A stretch of DNA of 64,000 nucleotides from assembly GCF_023156585.1 (NCBI RefSeq), contig NZ_JALNMI010000005.1, forward strand, positions 427,310 to 491,309. The letters are read 5' to 3'. Below the pieces are notes generated by a model that was not told the DNA's origin, searched no databases, and saw only the letters and a program-made list of their open reading frames with translations. Shown here piece by piece: positions 31,588 to 40,109 of this stretch. Positions within the stretch are counted from its first letter, which is position 1. The number at the start of each line of letters is the position of its first letter. Source of the DNA: Subsaxibacter sp. CAU 1640. GTDB lineage: Bacteria > Bacteroidota > Bacteroidia > Flavobacteriales > Flavobacteriaceae. Position numbers and translations under genes: made by a program.

Positions 31588-33408
31588 TTATAAATTTTCA
31601 GGTAAGGTGTAAGTCCTACCTTTATTTTGTTCCTTTAAATATGCCATCAAAGGTTGAAAATAATCAAGCATTGGTTTCGCACTCATTCCACTTCCCACAC
31701 TTTCTTTCAACAGTTCTCTCCAGTCATTATTAGCTCCTGTTTTCAAAACATCTTTTAAAAATGTTCCCACTTCTTTACTTCCATAATAATTGGTAGCGTG
31801 AGGATCTTGTTTCAGAATGTTTTTTGAAATATGGTCGTGAATCTGGAACAGTAGAATGTATGAAATAGCATAATCATAGTATTGAGCTGCATCATTGTTA
31901 ATATGTGTTTTTGAAGCAGCATCATTGAATTCCTCACCTCTATCAGTTGGTGGAACCATACCTTGATATTTTTTCGCAAGCTCCCACCATTTTTTATTGA
32001 ACTGGTCTTTGGGTAAATTTTCAGCGTACAACGAATTTTCAAATTCTGTCATCACACCTGCAGAAAAAGGTAAAAACACAACATAATTCAATGCTTCTTT
32101 TAATAAATTCTGTGTTTCATCAATTTTGACATTGGCATCTACCAATCCTTTTTCAGCCAAAAATGGTTTTTGCATTGCTGCAAGACCAAGCAAGCTTCCT
32201 ATGGCTTCGTGGAAACCTCTGTTGGCACCACCTCTCAACAATGGCGGAACATTTGGGTTTGTATAAGCTTGGTAATAATAGATATGACCCAATTCGTGGT
32301 GGATGGTTTCGTAATATTCAGCAGTTGGCTCTACACTCATCAAACACCGCAAATCGTTTTCCAAGTCCATATGCCAGGCCGAAGCGTGGTTGTTCTTTTT
32401 GAAATCTGCATCCGCAGGAAGTGGGTACATACTTGACTTTTCATAAAAACTAGTCGGTAACGGTTCAAAACCAATGCTTACATAAAATTTTTCACCTTCT
32501 TTCACAATCCATTCCGGTTGCTTGTCCTTCAAGGCTGCATCGATATCCAGGCCTTCAACATTTACTAAAGCGCTCCAATCTTGTCCCCAACGATTTGGTA
32601 ACCAATGTGCTGGTAAATATTCAGGAACTTCTTTTGCATTGTATTTTTTTGCCAATTCATATCGAGCCCAAGTGTGCAATTCTCTGTATAAAGGCCAAAC
32701 TTCCTTGACCATTTTATTCATCTCATCAAGCATTTCTTGTCGCGTCATTCCATAATCAGAAACCTGATAGCTGAAATAATCATCATAACCAAGAGCGCCA
32801 ACGGTTTCGTTGCGTAAGTTTCTTAAGTTTTCTAAACCATTCTTTAATGGTTGACCAACTGCTTTGGACGACTCCCAATTTTTTAGGCGGACTTTTTCAT
32901 CGTTTGAAGTTCTCAAAACTTCATCAATATCTCCTGTGGAAACTGATTTTCCATCAACTTTAAAGTCATATCCAAACAGCATTTCGTTTTGGGCATTTTC
33001 CGCAGTGATTCTTTTTGAAACCAAATCAGAAACAGTTTCTGGGTTGTTGGCAGCCGAATACAAAATTGTATTCAGTTGCCTAACTTGCGTAATGTCCAAT
33101 TTGTCTTTATCCTCAAGAAACTTTCTGGTTTTTTCGATGACCTCTGTACTTCCGGTGAATTTTGCAAAAGCTTCATTAGCTTTTTGAACATTATGGGCAT
33201 TTGTGGTATCGCCAGCAACAATGTGCGTATTGGCATCCCATTCAGCCAACGAGGAATCATAGTAAAGCTTTACATATGTTTTTGTGTATTCATCTAAAAA
33301 CGCTTGGGCTTCAGATTTAATAGCGTCGTTATTCTCTTCTTTTTTGGGTTCTTCTTTGCATCCCAAAAATAGAAATGGCACAACAAAGAAAGCAATGAGT
33401 TTTTTCAT
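31588..33408 (-). CDS. M2 family peptidyl-dipeptidase (ACE-like), lipoprotein
   Basis: A 606-residue zinc peptidase of the angiotensin-converting-enzyme family, which releases dipeptides from peptide C-termini. It has a lipoprotein signal (LIAFFVVPFLFLGC, Cys17). The zinc site is HHELGHIYYYQ with the HExxH at 371-375, and the third ligand Glu is in GANRGFHEAIGSLLGL. A DRGEEFNDAASKTHINN segment and the C-terminal helices complete the fold. A strong palindrome ends 6 bases before the ATG. Secreted M2 peptidases fit the peptide-degrading lifestyle suggested by the other peptidases here. Confidence 0.94.
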   Translation of the reverse strand: MKKLIAFFVVPFLFLGCKEEPKKEENNDAIKSEAQAFLDEYTKTYVKLYYDSSLAEWDANTHIVAGDTTNAHNVQKANEAFAKFTGSTEVIEKTRKFLEDKDKLDITQVRQLNTILYSAANNPETVSDLVSKRITAENAQNEMLFGYDFKVDGKSVSTGDIDEVLRTSNDEKVRLKNWESSKAVGQPLKNGLENLRNLRNETVGALGYDDYFSYQVSDYGMTRQEMLDEMNKMVKEVWPLYRELHTWARYELAKKYNAKEVPEYLPAHWLPNRWGQDWSALVNVEGLDIDAALKDKQPEWIVKEGEKFYVSIGFEPLPTSFYEKSSMYPLPADADFKKNNHASAWHMDLENDLRCLMSVEPTAEYYETIHHELGHIYYYQAYTNPNVPPLLRGGANRGFHEAIGSLLGLAAMQKPFLAEKGLVDANVKIDETQNLLKEALNYVVFLPFSAGVMTEFENSLYAENLPKDQFNKKWWELAKKYQGMVPPTDRGEEFNDAASKTHINNDAAQYYDYAISYILLFQIHDHISKNILKQDPHATNYYGSKEVGTFLKDVLKTGANNDWRELLKESVGSGMSAKPMLDYFQPLMAYLKEQNKGRTYTLPENL

Positions 33409-33413
33409 TTGAA

Positions 33414-33450
33414 TTAGTTTGAGTTAATATCCCAAAGTTAATCAAACTAA
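33414..33450 (-). promoter_or_regulatory. Long inverted repeat in the M2 peptidase leader
   Basis: The arms TTAGTTTGA (33414-33422) and TCAAACTAA (33442-33450) pair over 9 bp. After one bulged base they continue with TTAA/TTAA to give 13 bp around a 10-base loop. The structure begins 6 bases before the ATG, so in the mRNA it would cover the ribosome-binding region; as DNA it could be an operator. No T-run follows, so it is not a terminator. Confidence 0.5.
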
Positions 33451-33487
33451 TGTTGAAGTTTAAATTTAATTAAGTGAATAATTGTGA

Positions 33488-34324
33488 TCAATTCTCTTTT
33501 TTCTGAAGTTTTGCGCTTCCAGAAAATTGATTAAGAGTAATTTTTGCCGGACCATAAAAATAGACTTCGCTGTTTCCAGTTGCATCAAGTGTAAGTGAAG
33601 TAATAACTCGAACAGAAGCACTGCTGTTACCTTCGGCAATCATATTACAGTTTTTGGCAGTAAACTCTTTTCCAGTAAAACTTGCAGACAAATCATTACG
33701 CAAGGTTAAATCATCAACAGCTCCTTCAATATTGGCCGAAGCTTTTTGGTACAGATCTATTTTTGCGGTTTTGGTAGTTAATAGTGCTTCTACTTTTGAA
33801 TTGTCGCCAATGACTACAGTCGAAGTATTTGCTGTGACATTGAGCTTTGACCTTGCTTTGTCTAAACTTGAGTATTCAAATTTGTCAGTTCTGATATTCA
33901 AATAGGCTTTTGAAGATCCTGATGTTTTCAAAGTGGTATTTTTCAACTCCAAAGATGTCAAGGAACGAATTTCTCCATCCTCAAGGGTCTCTATACTTTC
34001 CAGTCCATCAGAATAATTGACTTTAATATTCATCCGTTTGCTGGAAGTGATACGTTTTGTGGTTTTAAAGGTCAAAACGCCATTATTGACGCCAAATTCT
34101 ATATACTGATGCAGATTGTCATCTGTTTCAATTTCTACTGAAGGTTTACTGTTGTAGATAATTTCTACAGAAAAATCTTCGCCTACAATTATTTTGCTGA
34201 AAGGATCGATGTAAGTTTGCTTGATGGTAACATTTCTGTCTCCTTTGATTTTTTCATCGTCTTGCGCTGAAACAAGCGATATACAAGCAAAAGCAAGTAA
34301 AAGAGTAAGTAGGATTTTCTTCAT
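33488..34324 (-). CDS. DUF2807 (GIN domain) secreted protein
   Basis: A 278-residue protein with a signal peptide (MKKILLTLLLAFACISLVSA). The mature part is a repetitive right-handed beta-helix-like domain of short strands (for example SSKAYLNIRTDKFEYSSLDK and DNSKVEALLTTKTAKIDLYQ). This is the DUF2807 'putative autotransporter adhesin head GIN' family, common in Bacteroidota. It lies downstream of a second DUF2807 gene, but a strong terminator separates them. Function unknown; probably periplasmic or surface-attached. Confidence 0.85.
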   Translation of the reverse strand: MKKILLTLLLAFACISLVSAQDDEKIKGDRNVTIKQTYIDPFSKIIVGEDFSVEIIYNSKPSVEIETDDNLHQYIEFGVNNGVLTFKTTKRITSSKRMNIKVNYSDGLESIETLEDGEIRSLTSLELKNTTLKTSGSSKAYLNIRTDKFEYSSLDKARSKLNVTANTSTVVIGDNSKVEALLTTKTAKIDLYQKASANIEGAVDDLTLRNDLSASFTGKEFTAKNCNMIAEGNSSASVRVITSLTLDATGNSEVYFYGPAKITLNQFSGSAKLQKKEN

Positions 34325-34358
34325 TTTATAAATTTAAAAATAATACTTACAATTACAA

Positions 34359-34400
34359 GCAAAAACCATCCCAAACTGAATTTTTGTGTTTGAGATGGTT
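34359..34400 (-). terminator. Intrinsic terminator between the two DUF2807 genes
   Basis: On the minus strand the arms AACCATCTCAAAC and GTTTGGGATGGTT pair over 13 bp (one T-G wobble) around an 11-base loop, followed by T5. It lies 35 bases before the next DUF2807 ATG. Confidence 0.8.
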
Positions 34401-34438
34401 ATAAAAACAAGTTGGTTGGTTAGTTTTTTTTTGGATGG

Positions 34439-35155
34439 TTAGTCTTCTCTTATGGAACCTGAAGGTCCATCATTTTTAGTGACTTTTTCAGGGTTTCCTT
34501 TATATCGAATGTCTCCACCGCTATTAGCACTTGCATAAAGTTCCTTTGAAGTGTTTACTTTAATGTCTGCGCCACTCGAAACAGATGCTCTGGTGATTTC
34601 AGCTGTTAAATTGGTTGCATCGATATCGCTTCCGCTTGAAGCTTCCGCGACAAGAGTTTTTGTACTGCCTAAAAGTTTAAGATCGCTGCCACTTGAGGAT
34701 TCACAGTCAATTGATTGTGCATTCAAATCCAATTTCATATCGCTGCCACTGTCCGTATCAAGATTAATGGATCCAACATTGAAAGTATTTGTTGAAAACA
34801 CATCACTTCCACTTGATGCTCTAATTCTTGAGATATTTTTGAAACTCACATTTACGGTTCTTGCTTCTGCATAATTTATGTTTTCATCTGCATAAATTTT
34901 TAGCACATTTCCTTCAATTTCTGTTTTGATGATGTCGTGCAGATTTTCATCGGCTTGAACGCTGATGTTTTCAGAATCACTTTGAGTGAGATAAACATCC
35001 AACCCTCGACTCACTTCAATAGCGTCAAATGATGAATTGACTGTTCGCTGTTCAGTTTGCACATTTCCGTTTCCTCGTACTCCAAAGCCTAATTCGCAAG
35101 AGCTCATCAGCAATGCCAAAACGGATGCAATTAATAATTTGATAATAGTTGTCAT
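34439..35155 (-). CDS. DUF2807 (GIN domain) lipoprotein
   Basis: A 238-residue lipoprotein (signal LLIASVLALLMSSC, lipidated Cys20). The mature domain contains the serine/glycine-rich GIN repeats: SSGSDVFSTNTFNVGSINLD, DSGSDMKLDL, SSGSDLKLLG, SSGSDIDATN, SSGADIKVNT and NSGGDIRYKG, a regular S-G-S/A-D ladder of about 18-20 residues per turn that suggests a beta-helix. It follows the PspC gene by 95 bases in the same orientation. The family has no established function; this copy is likely anchored in the outer membrane. Confidence 0.88.
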   Translation of the reverse strand: MTTIIKLLIASVLALLMSSCELGFGVRGNGNVQTEQRTVNSSFDAIEVSRGLDVYLTQSDSENISVQADENLHDIIKTEIEGNVLKIYADENINYAEARTVNVSFKNISRIRASSGSDVFSTNTFNVGSINLDTDSGSDMKLDLNAQSIDCESSSGSDLKLLGSTKTLVAEASSGSDIDATNLTAEITRASVSSGADIKVNTSKELYASANSGGDIRYKGNPEKVTKNDGPSGSIRED

Positions 35156-35250
35156 AATGATTGATTTTTTTGATTGATGTAAAATTCAGTGATTTATATT
35201 TCTCTTTAAAAACAGATGTCCTGAACTGTCGATTGTTGATGATGAACTGT

Positions 35251-37074
35251 TTAATTGTCGTCTGATGTGATTTCAATACCGTTTCTATCGATATTCACTC
35301 GGACGCTTTCACTACTGCTTTTGACGCCGTCTTTATTGATTTCGATGGAATCATTGTTGTCTTTGATTTTGATGCCATTTTCATCCACTTTAAATTCTGA
35401 ACCATCTCCATTGAGATCAACTTTCACTTTAAAATCATCATCTGGGCAATCCAAACATTGCACTTCATCATTTAAAATTTTAAGATAATGACCTTCCAAA
35501 CCGTCGTTTAGCATATCTCCATTATTGATGATAATGGTTTTTTCTTCATAGTGACCATTATAAGAGCTAAAGCTGAAATGGTAGTTTTTATGATAGGAAT
35601 AGGTGTTTTCATCAGCAAATAACACTGTTCCTTCAGGTAGATATAAAATGACTTCTACTTGTTGATCCCTGAACTTATCCTCGAATGCTGTGGTTAAATA
35701 ACCATCCAATTCTAGCTGATTACCTTTTAGAGCATAATTATAATTGATTTTTTCTGCTCTCATTTTAGCATTTTTATAGCTATTGCCTCTTGAGTTTTTA
35801 TCAATGCTGATAGTCGCTACAGAATCTTTTGTTGATTTTAGGATGAGGCTTACGCCTGTTCTATAAATCAATTTTTGATCATTTTCATCGTAGACAGGTT
35901 TCATAAGATTGCTATGTCTGCCAAATTGTTTACTATAGGAATTGTTCCCTTTCATAGTAATATACAATGTGTCATTGGCAGTAATATTTAGCTGTTCTTT
36001 TTGGATAACACTAGCTTCTTCAGAATATTCACTTGCTTGTTTAATTCCGACGAAAACCAATCCTATGATGGCCATCAACCATAATCCAAATAGTGAGAAT
36101 TTAGCGATGTTTCCAATAGATTTTAGGTTGTTGATCAATATTTTCAATCCTAAATAGAAAATAAAGAAAAACGGAATTCCTACTGCAAAAAAGAATAACA
36201 TCGACATCAACCACAACGGTATGTTGGCGGCATTGGCAGCATTTAGGAAGTCAAAACCTGGTACGTGAATTGAATTCGCAAATCCTACCGAAAATAATGC
36301 TACTATTAATGTTATCAATGCTCCAGCGCCCGCAATCATTAAAATGATTCCGATGAATTTTGCAAAGACCTTTAGAAAAAACATAATGATGTCTCCTATG
36401 GTGTCAAAAAACGTTTTTGATGATGATTTAATTCGGTTTCCCTGTTTGGGCAAATCGATGTTTTTTACGGTGTCTGAAACGGTTTGTGAGACATTTTCAA
36501 ATCCGTCTTTAATTTTTTTTTCGATGTTGCTTATATTGACAGGCTCTCCTTTCATCGTCAGCTTCTCCGAAGTGGTCAATGCTTCAGGCACCAAAACCCA
36601 AAACAGGATGTATATCAAGATAAATGTTCCTCCTGAACCCAGGGTAAGAAGTATCCATAGCAATCGCACCCATACAGCATCAATTCCCAAATAATGCCCA
36701 AGTCCTGAAGATACACCAGCAATATAGGAGTTTTCAGTATCTCTAAATAGTTTTTTAGAAGTGCTTGAGCTTTGGTATGATTGTTTTGGCTCATCTTCAA
36801 AAATTTCATCATCGACTAAATAGTCTTCTGGTTGTCCCATAATGGCAATCACTTCATCCACTTCTTTGATGCCAATGACTTGTTTGTCGTGTTTTACGCG
36901 CTCATTGAAAAGCTCTGAAATACGAGCTTCAATGTCGGCAATGATTTCTGAACGACCTTGAGAATCTGTAAATGAACGTTTGATGGCCTCAAGATAGCGT
37001 TGCAATTTAAGGTAAGCATCTTCATCTATATGAAAAAATGTACCTGCTAAATTTATGTTGACTGTCTTATTCAT
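35251..37074 (-). CDS. PspC domain protein
   Basis: A 607-residue membrane protein. Residues 1-105 are a cytoplasmic region with INLAGTFFHIDEDAYLKLQR. Residues about 108-170 are the PspC domain (SYIAGVSSGLGHYLGIDAVW followed by LLWILLTLGSGGTFILIYIL). Several further transmembrane segments follow, then a C-terminal extracytoplasmic region of about 240 residues that ends in repeated short strands (GDGSEFKVDENGIKIKDNND). PspC-type proteins sense or support envelope stress. It overlaps the PadR regulator gene by 8 bases, and DUF2807 genes follow, a combination that recurs in Bacteroidota. Confidence 0.9.
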   Translation of the reverse strand: MNKTVNINLAGTFFHIDEDAYLKLQRYLEAIKRSFTDSQGRSEIIADIEARISELFNERVKHDKQVIGIKEVDEVIAIMGQPEDYLVDDEIFEDEPKQSYQSSSTSKKLFRDTENSYIAGVSSGLGHYLGIDAVWVRLLWILLTLGSGGTFILIYILFWVLVPEALTTSEKLTMKGEPVNISNIEKKIKDGFENVSQTVSDTVKNIDLPKQGNRIKSSSKTFFDTIGDIIMFFLKVFAKFIGIILMIAGAGALITLIVALFSVGFANSIHVPGFDFLNAANAANIPLWLMSMLFFFAVGIPFFFIFYLGLKILINNLKSIGNIAKFSLFGLWLMAIIGLVFVGIKQASEYSEEASVIQKEQLNITANDTLYITMKGNNSYSKQFGRHSNLMKPVYDENDQKLIYRTGVSLILKSTKDSVATISIDKNSRGNSYKNAKMRAEKINYNYALKGNQLELDGYLTTAFEDKFRDQQVEVILYLPEGTVLFADENTYSYHKNYHFSFSSYNGHYEEKTIIINNGDMLNDGLEGHYLKILNDEVQCLDCPDDDFKVKVDLNGDGSEFKVDENGIKIKDNNDSIEINKDGVKSSSESVRVNIDRNGIEITSDDN

Positions 37075-37411
37075 TTCTTGATTTTTTTGTTTTGGTTACT
37101 AGGTTAACTGCATTTTGTAATTCGCTCCACGTAGAGTTTAGCTCGTTGAGAAAAAGTTTGCCTGTTTCTGTCAAACCATAATATTTACGAGGAGGTCCAG
37201 AAGTTGATTCTTCCCATCTGTAATTGAGAAGTCCAGCGTTTTTTAGCCGTGTGAGAAGGGGATAAATGGTGCCTTCAACCACAAGCAGTTTTGCGTCTTT
37301 GAGTGTGTCAAGAATTTCTGCAACATAAGCGTCTTCATCTTTTAAGACCGATAATATGCAGTATTCCAATACACCTTTGCGCATTTGTGCTTTTGTGTTT
37401 TCTATCTTCAT
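37067..37411 (-). CDS. PadR family transcriptional regulator
   Basis: A 114-residue winged-helix regulator: KGVLEYCILSVLKDEDAYVA, GTIYPLLTRLKNAGLLNYRW (recognition helix) and GPPRKYYGLTETGKLFLNEL (wing) are the PadR signature. It lacks the long C-terminal ligand-binding coil, so it is the short subfamily-2 type. It is the first gene before PspC and DUF2807 and overlaps PspC by 8 bases, so it most likely represses its own operon. The 58-base spacer to the DUF4870 gene suggests that gene may be part of the same transcript. Confidence 0.92.
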   Translation of the reverse strand: MKIENTKAQMRKGVLEYCILSVLKDEDAYVAEILDTLKDAKLLVVEGTIYPLLTRLKNAGLLNYRWEESTSGPPRKYYGLTETGKLFLNELNSTWSELQNAVNLVTKTKKSRNE

Positions 37412-37469
37412 TTTTAAATGTGATTAAATAATGTGAAACTGTTCATTTTTTGATTGATTGATTTGATGA

Positions 37470-37916
37470 TTATTTTAAAAAATTGATGGTCAGTGGATAC
37501 TGATAGATTTCTCCATCTCTAGCTTTCAAGCTTGCTTTGATGATGAATACGAGCTCGAGAATGAATCCGATAACAGCAATAGCTCCAAGTCCACCACCTA
37601 TGTAAAGTAGAGGAGAAGGTTTCCCTATGTTGATATGAAAATCGTGGAATCCATTAAAATCGATAAAGTCAAGCCCATTAAACATATTGAAAACGAAAAA
37701 TGGAATGCTGATGGTACCTAATATTACAGCGTATAGGAAAATGCTGATTTGAAAGTTGATGGCTTGTTTTCCGTGAGCATCCACAAAACTTGATTTTTCC
37801 TTATTGGTTACCCATAAGATGATTGGTCCCAAGAAATTTCCAAAAGGAATCAAGAACCTCGAAAAGGTCGATAAATGTATAAAAGTGGCGATATTTTTTT
37901 GGTGGTTATCTAACAT
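37470..37916 (-). CDS. DUF4870 membrane protein
   Basis: A 148-residue protein with four hydrophobic segments. Signature features are the first helix region (THLSTFSRFLIPFGNFLGPI), the conserved SSFVDAHGKQAINFQISIFL segment and the C-terminal helix (GLGAIAVIGFILELVFIIKA), which identify DUF4870 (Tic20-like fold). It is the first gene of the minus-strand PadR-PspC-DUF2807 group. It is probably an inner-membrane protein of unknown function. Confidence 0.85.
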   Translation of the reverse strand: MLDNHQKNIATFIHLSTFSRFLIPFGNFLGPIILWVTNKEKSSFVDAHGKQAINFQISIFLYAVILGTISIPFFVFNMFNGLDFIDFNGFHDFHINIGKPSPLLYIGGGLGAIAVIGFILELVFIIKASLKARDGEIYQYPLTINFLK

Positions 37917-38060
37917 TTTATAAAAGTATATAATAGTTTCTTATGCAAATATATATCTAAAAGAAGGTATTATGCAAAACATAGTAGTATAATTTAACAT
38001 ATTTTTAACAAATTGAATATTTGAATTAATTCAATATTTTAGCTGAAATAACTCTAGAAA

Positions 38061-38516
38061 ATGAAGATTTCCCCTAGTAAACTCAATACTTACCTAATGT
38101 TCAAATTGCCATCTGCATATTTATGTGGTGTACGAACAAAATATATTGATAAAAACAAATGTATCGTAACTGTCAAACACCGTTGGATCAATCAAAACCC
38201 ATTCAATTCAATGTTTTGGGCAGTACAAGGTATGGCTGCCGAGTTGACTACAGGAGCCTTGGTAATGTCAAAAATTATGCAAAGCGGAAAGAAGATTTCT
38301 ATGCTGGTAGCTCAAAATAGTGGCACATTTACCAAAAAGGCAACAGGAAGAATCACTTTTGAATGTATTGAAGGCGATTTGGTCGATAAGGCCATTGAAA
38401 ATGCCATTAAAACTGGAGAAGGGCAAATGGTCACTTTGACTTCTATCGGAAAAAATTCAGAAGGATTGGAAGTGTCCACTTTTAAATTTGAATGGACTAT
38501 AAAGGTTAAGAGCTAG
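38061..38516 (+). CDS. DUF4442 hot-dog-fold protein (thioesterase-like)
   Basis: A 151-residue protein with the DUF4442 pattern: PSAYLCGVRTKYIDKNKCIV, then NPFNSMFWAVQGMAAELTTG, the helix of a hot-dog domain, and the strand GKKISMLVAQNSGTFTKKAT. The family is related to YiiD-type acyl-CoA thioesterases, but catalytic activity is not established and cannot be asserted here. Single gene, convergent with the ABC transporter ATPase. Confidence 0.82.
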   Translation: MKISPSKLNTYLMFKLPSAYLCGVRTKYIDKNKCIVTVKHRWINQNPFNSMFWAVQGMAAELTTGALVMSKIMQSGKKISMLVAQNSGTFTKKATGRITFECIEGDLVDKAIENAIKTGEGQMVTLTSIGKNSEGLEVSTFKFEWTIKVKS

Positions 38517-38553
38517 GATAGATGACTGATCACTGCCAACTGAACACTGGTCA

Positions 38554-39237
38554 CTAATTCATCGTATCACTTTCAATCACACCATCGCGAAGTCTAATGA
38601 TGCGTTTTGCCCTTTCTGCAACATCTTCTTCATGGGTGACAATAATCACTGTATTTCCAGCTTGATGGATTTCATCAAACAACTGCATGATTTCAAGTGA
38701 CGTTTTTGAATCTAGATTTCCAGTTGGTTCATCGGCAAGTATGATCGAAGGTTTGTTGACTAAAGCTCTGCCAACAGCCACACGCTGACGCTGACCTCCA
38801 GAAAGTTCGTTAGGTTTATGGTCCATTCGGTCAGCAAGACCAACACTTGTCAAAACTTCTTTGGCACGTTCTGTACGCTCACTTTTTGAAGCTCCAGCAT
38901 ACACCATAGGTAATGCAACATTGTCCAAGGCCGTGGTGCGCGGCAATAAATTAAAGGTTTGAAAAACGAAGCCTATTTCTTTATTGCGAATATCTGCCAG
39001 TTCATCATCACTCATCTTGCTGACATCTTTTCCGTTTAAAATATATTGACCTGAAGTTGGCGTATCCAAGCAACCCAATAGATTCATCAAAGTTGATTTA
39101 CCAGATCCGGAAGGTCCCATAATGGCTACGTATTCACCACGTTTGATGTCAAGGTCAATTCCCTTTAAAACATAAACGGTCTCATGACCCATTTGAAAAT
39201 TACGAACGATTTTTCTAATGTGAATTACATTGTCCAT
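38554..39237 (-). CDS. ABC transporter ATP-binding protein (MacB/LolD type)
   Basis: A 227-residue ATPase starting [11 protein letters not shown]; an upstream TTG at 39249 is in frame but the ATG at 39237 is preferred. It has Walker [10 protein letters not shown], the Q-loop [20 protein letters not shown], the signature [15 protein letters not shown] and Walker [14 protein letters not shown] followed by the switch His in [14 protein letters not shown]. The DEPTGNLDS form and short length mark the MacB/LolD/FtsE group, whose permeases are of the FtsX-MacB type. No permease is adjacent; a matching FtsX-type permease is encoded at 50108-51349. Confidence 0.93.
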   Translation of the reverse strand: MDNVIHIRKIVRNFQMGHETVYVLKGIDLDIKRGEYVAIMGPSGSGKSTLMNLLGCLDTPTSGQYILNGKDVSKMSDDELADIRNKEIGFVFQTFNLLPRTTALDNVALPMVYAGASKSERTERAKEVLTSVGLADRMDHKPNELSGGQRQRVAVGRALVNKPSIILADEPTGNLDSKTSLEIMQLFDEIHQAGNTVIIVTHEEDVAERAKRIIRLRDGVIESDTMN

Positions 39238-39403
39238 TTGTTGGTTCAAGATTTATGATTCAATATTCAAAGTTTATATCATCTGATGTTAACGAGTCAA
39301 ATCAGATTTTGTATAGCTAATAAGCATTAACCATACGCAAGATACAGGATTTACGGATATTTGACGCAGAAAGGTGAAAGTTGTTACAATTTATATCTTT
39401 CAA

Positions 39404-39982
39404 TTATTCGATATTGTTCAGGAAGTCGATTAACTGTCTTACCGCTTTGCCACGATGTCCAACCTTATTCTTTTCTTCAAGAGACATTTCAGCAAAGGTT
39501 TTATCAAATCCATCAGCTTTAAAAATGGGATCGTACCCAAAGCCCTTATCACCATGTTTTTTAAGAGTAATCTCTCCTTTACAAATGCCAGTAAATGAGT
39601 GTAATTTTCCATTCAGATGTAACGAAATCACAGTTTTAAAGTGAGCTCTTCTATTCTCGTTATTTCCAAGTTTTGCCAATAATTTATTCATGTTGTCATC
39701 TGCATTGCGCTGCTCACCAGCATATCTGGCAGAATATACTCCCGGTTCTCCATTCAAAGCCTCAACCTCGAGCCCTGTGTCATCTGCAAAACAGTCATAT
39801 CCATAGTGTTCTTTGAGATATTTCGCTTTCTGAATGGCATTTCCTTCAATGGTGTCTTGAGTTTCTGGGATATCCTCGGCGCAACCAATATCCGAAAGAC
39901 TCAAAAGCTGAATATTATTTGGTATGAGACTTTGAACTTCTTTTAATTTATTTAGATTGTTTGTGGCAAAAACAAGTTTCAT
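39404..39982 (-). CDS. rdgB: Non-canonical purine NTP pyrophosphatase
   Basis: A house-cleaning enzyme that hydrolyses XTP, ITP and dITP to the monophosphates so that they are not built into nucleic acids. The 192-residue protein starts MKLVFATNNLNKLKEVQSLI (the T-N-N-x-x-K substrate motif). It continues with CFADDTGLEVEALNGEPGVY and SARYAGEQ, and has the C-terminal GDKGFGYDPIFKADGFDKTF and HRGKAVRQL segments. All are standard RdgB/Ham1 features. It is monocistronic and divergent from the M3 peptidase gene. Confidence 0.96.
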   Translation of the reverse strand: MKLVFATNNLNKLKEVQSLIPNNIQLLSLSDIGCAEDIPETQDTIEGNAIQKAKYLKEHYGYDCFADDTGLEVEALNGEPGVYSARYAGEQRNADDNMNKLLAKLGNNENRRAHFKTVISLHLNGKLHSFTGICKGEITLKKHGDKGFGYDPIFKADGFDKTFAEMSLEEKNKVGHRGKAVRQLIDFLNNIE

Positions 39983-40080
39983 TATTTGGTTATTAATATT
40001 TAACTCAAATATACGATTATCATACTTTGGAGCTTATGCATCTTTGAAAGATATTCTTGTCATATGAAAATTTTGAATCT

Positions 40081-40088
40081 TATATTTG
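40081..40088 (+). promoter_or_regulatory. -7 element of the M3 peptidase gene
   Basis: TATATTTG matches TAnnTTTG 21 bases before the ATG in the short gap between rdgB and the M3 gene. Confidence 0.45.
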
Positions 40089-40109
40089 TGATTATAAATT
40101 TGATTCCGC

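Noticed and set aside
38517..38553. Repetitive CACTG/TGATCA text between convergent genes as a terminator
   Set aside because: The pieces are direct-like repeats and do not form a stable hairpin followed by T.
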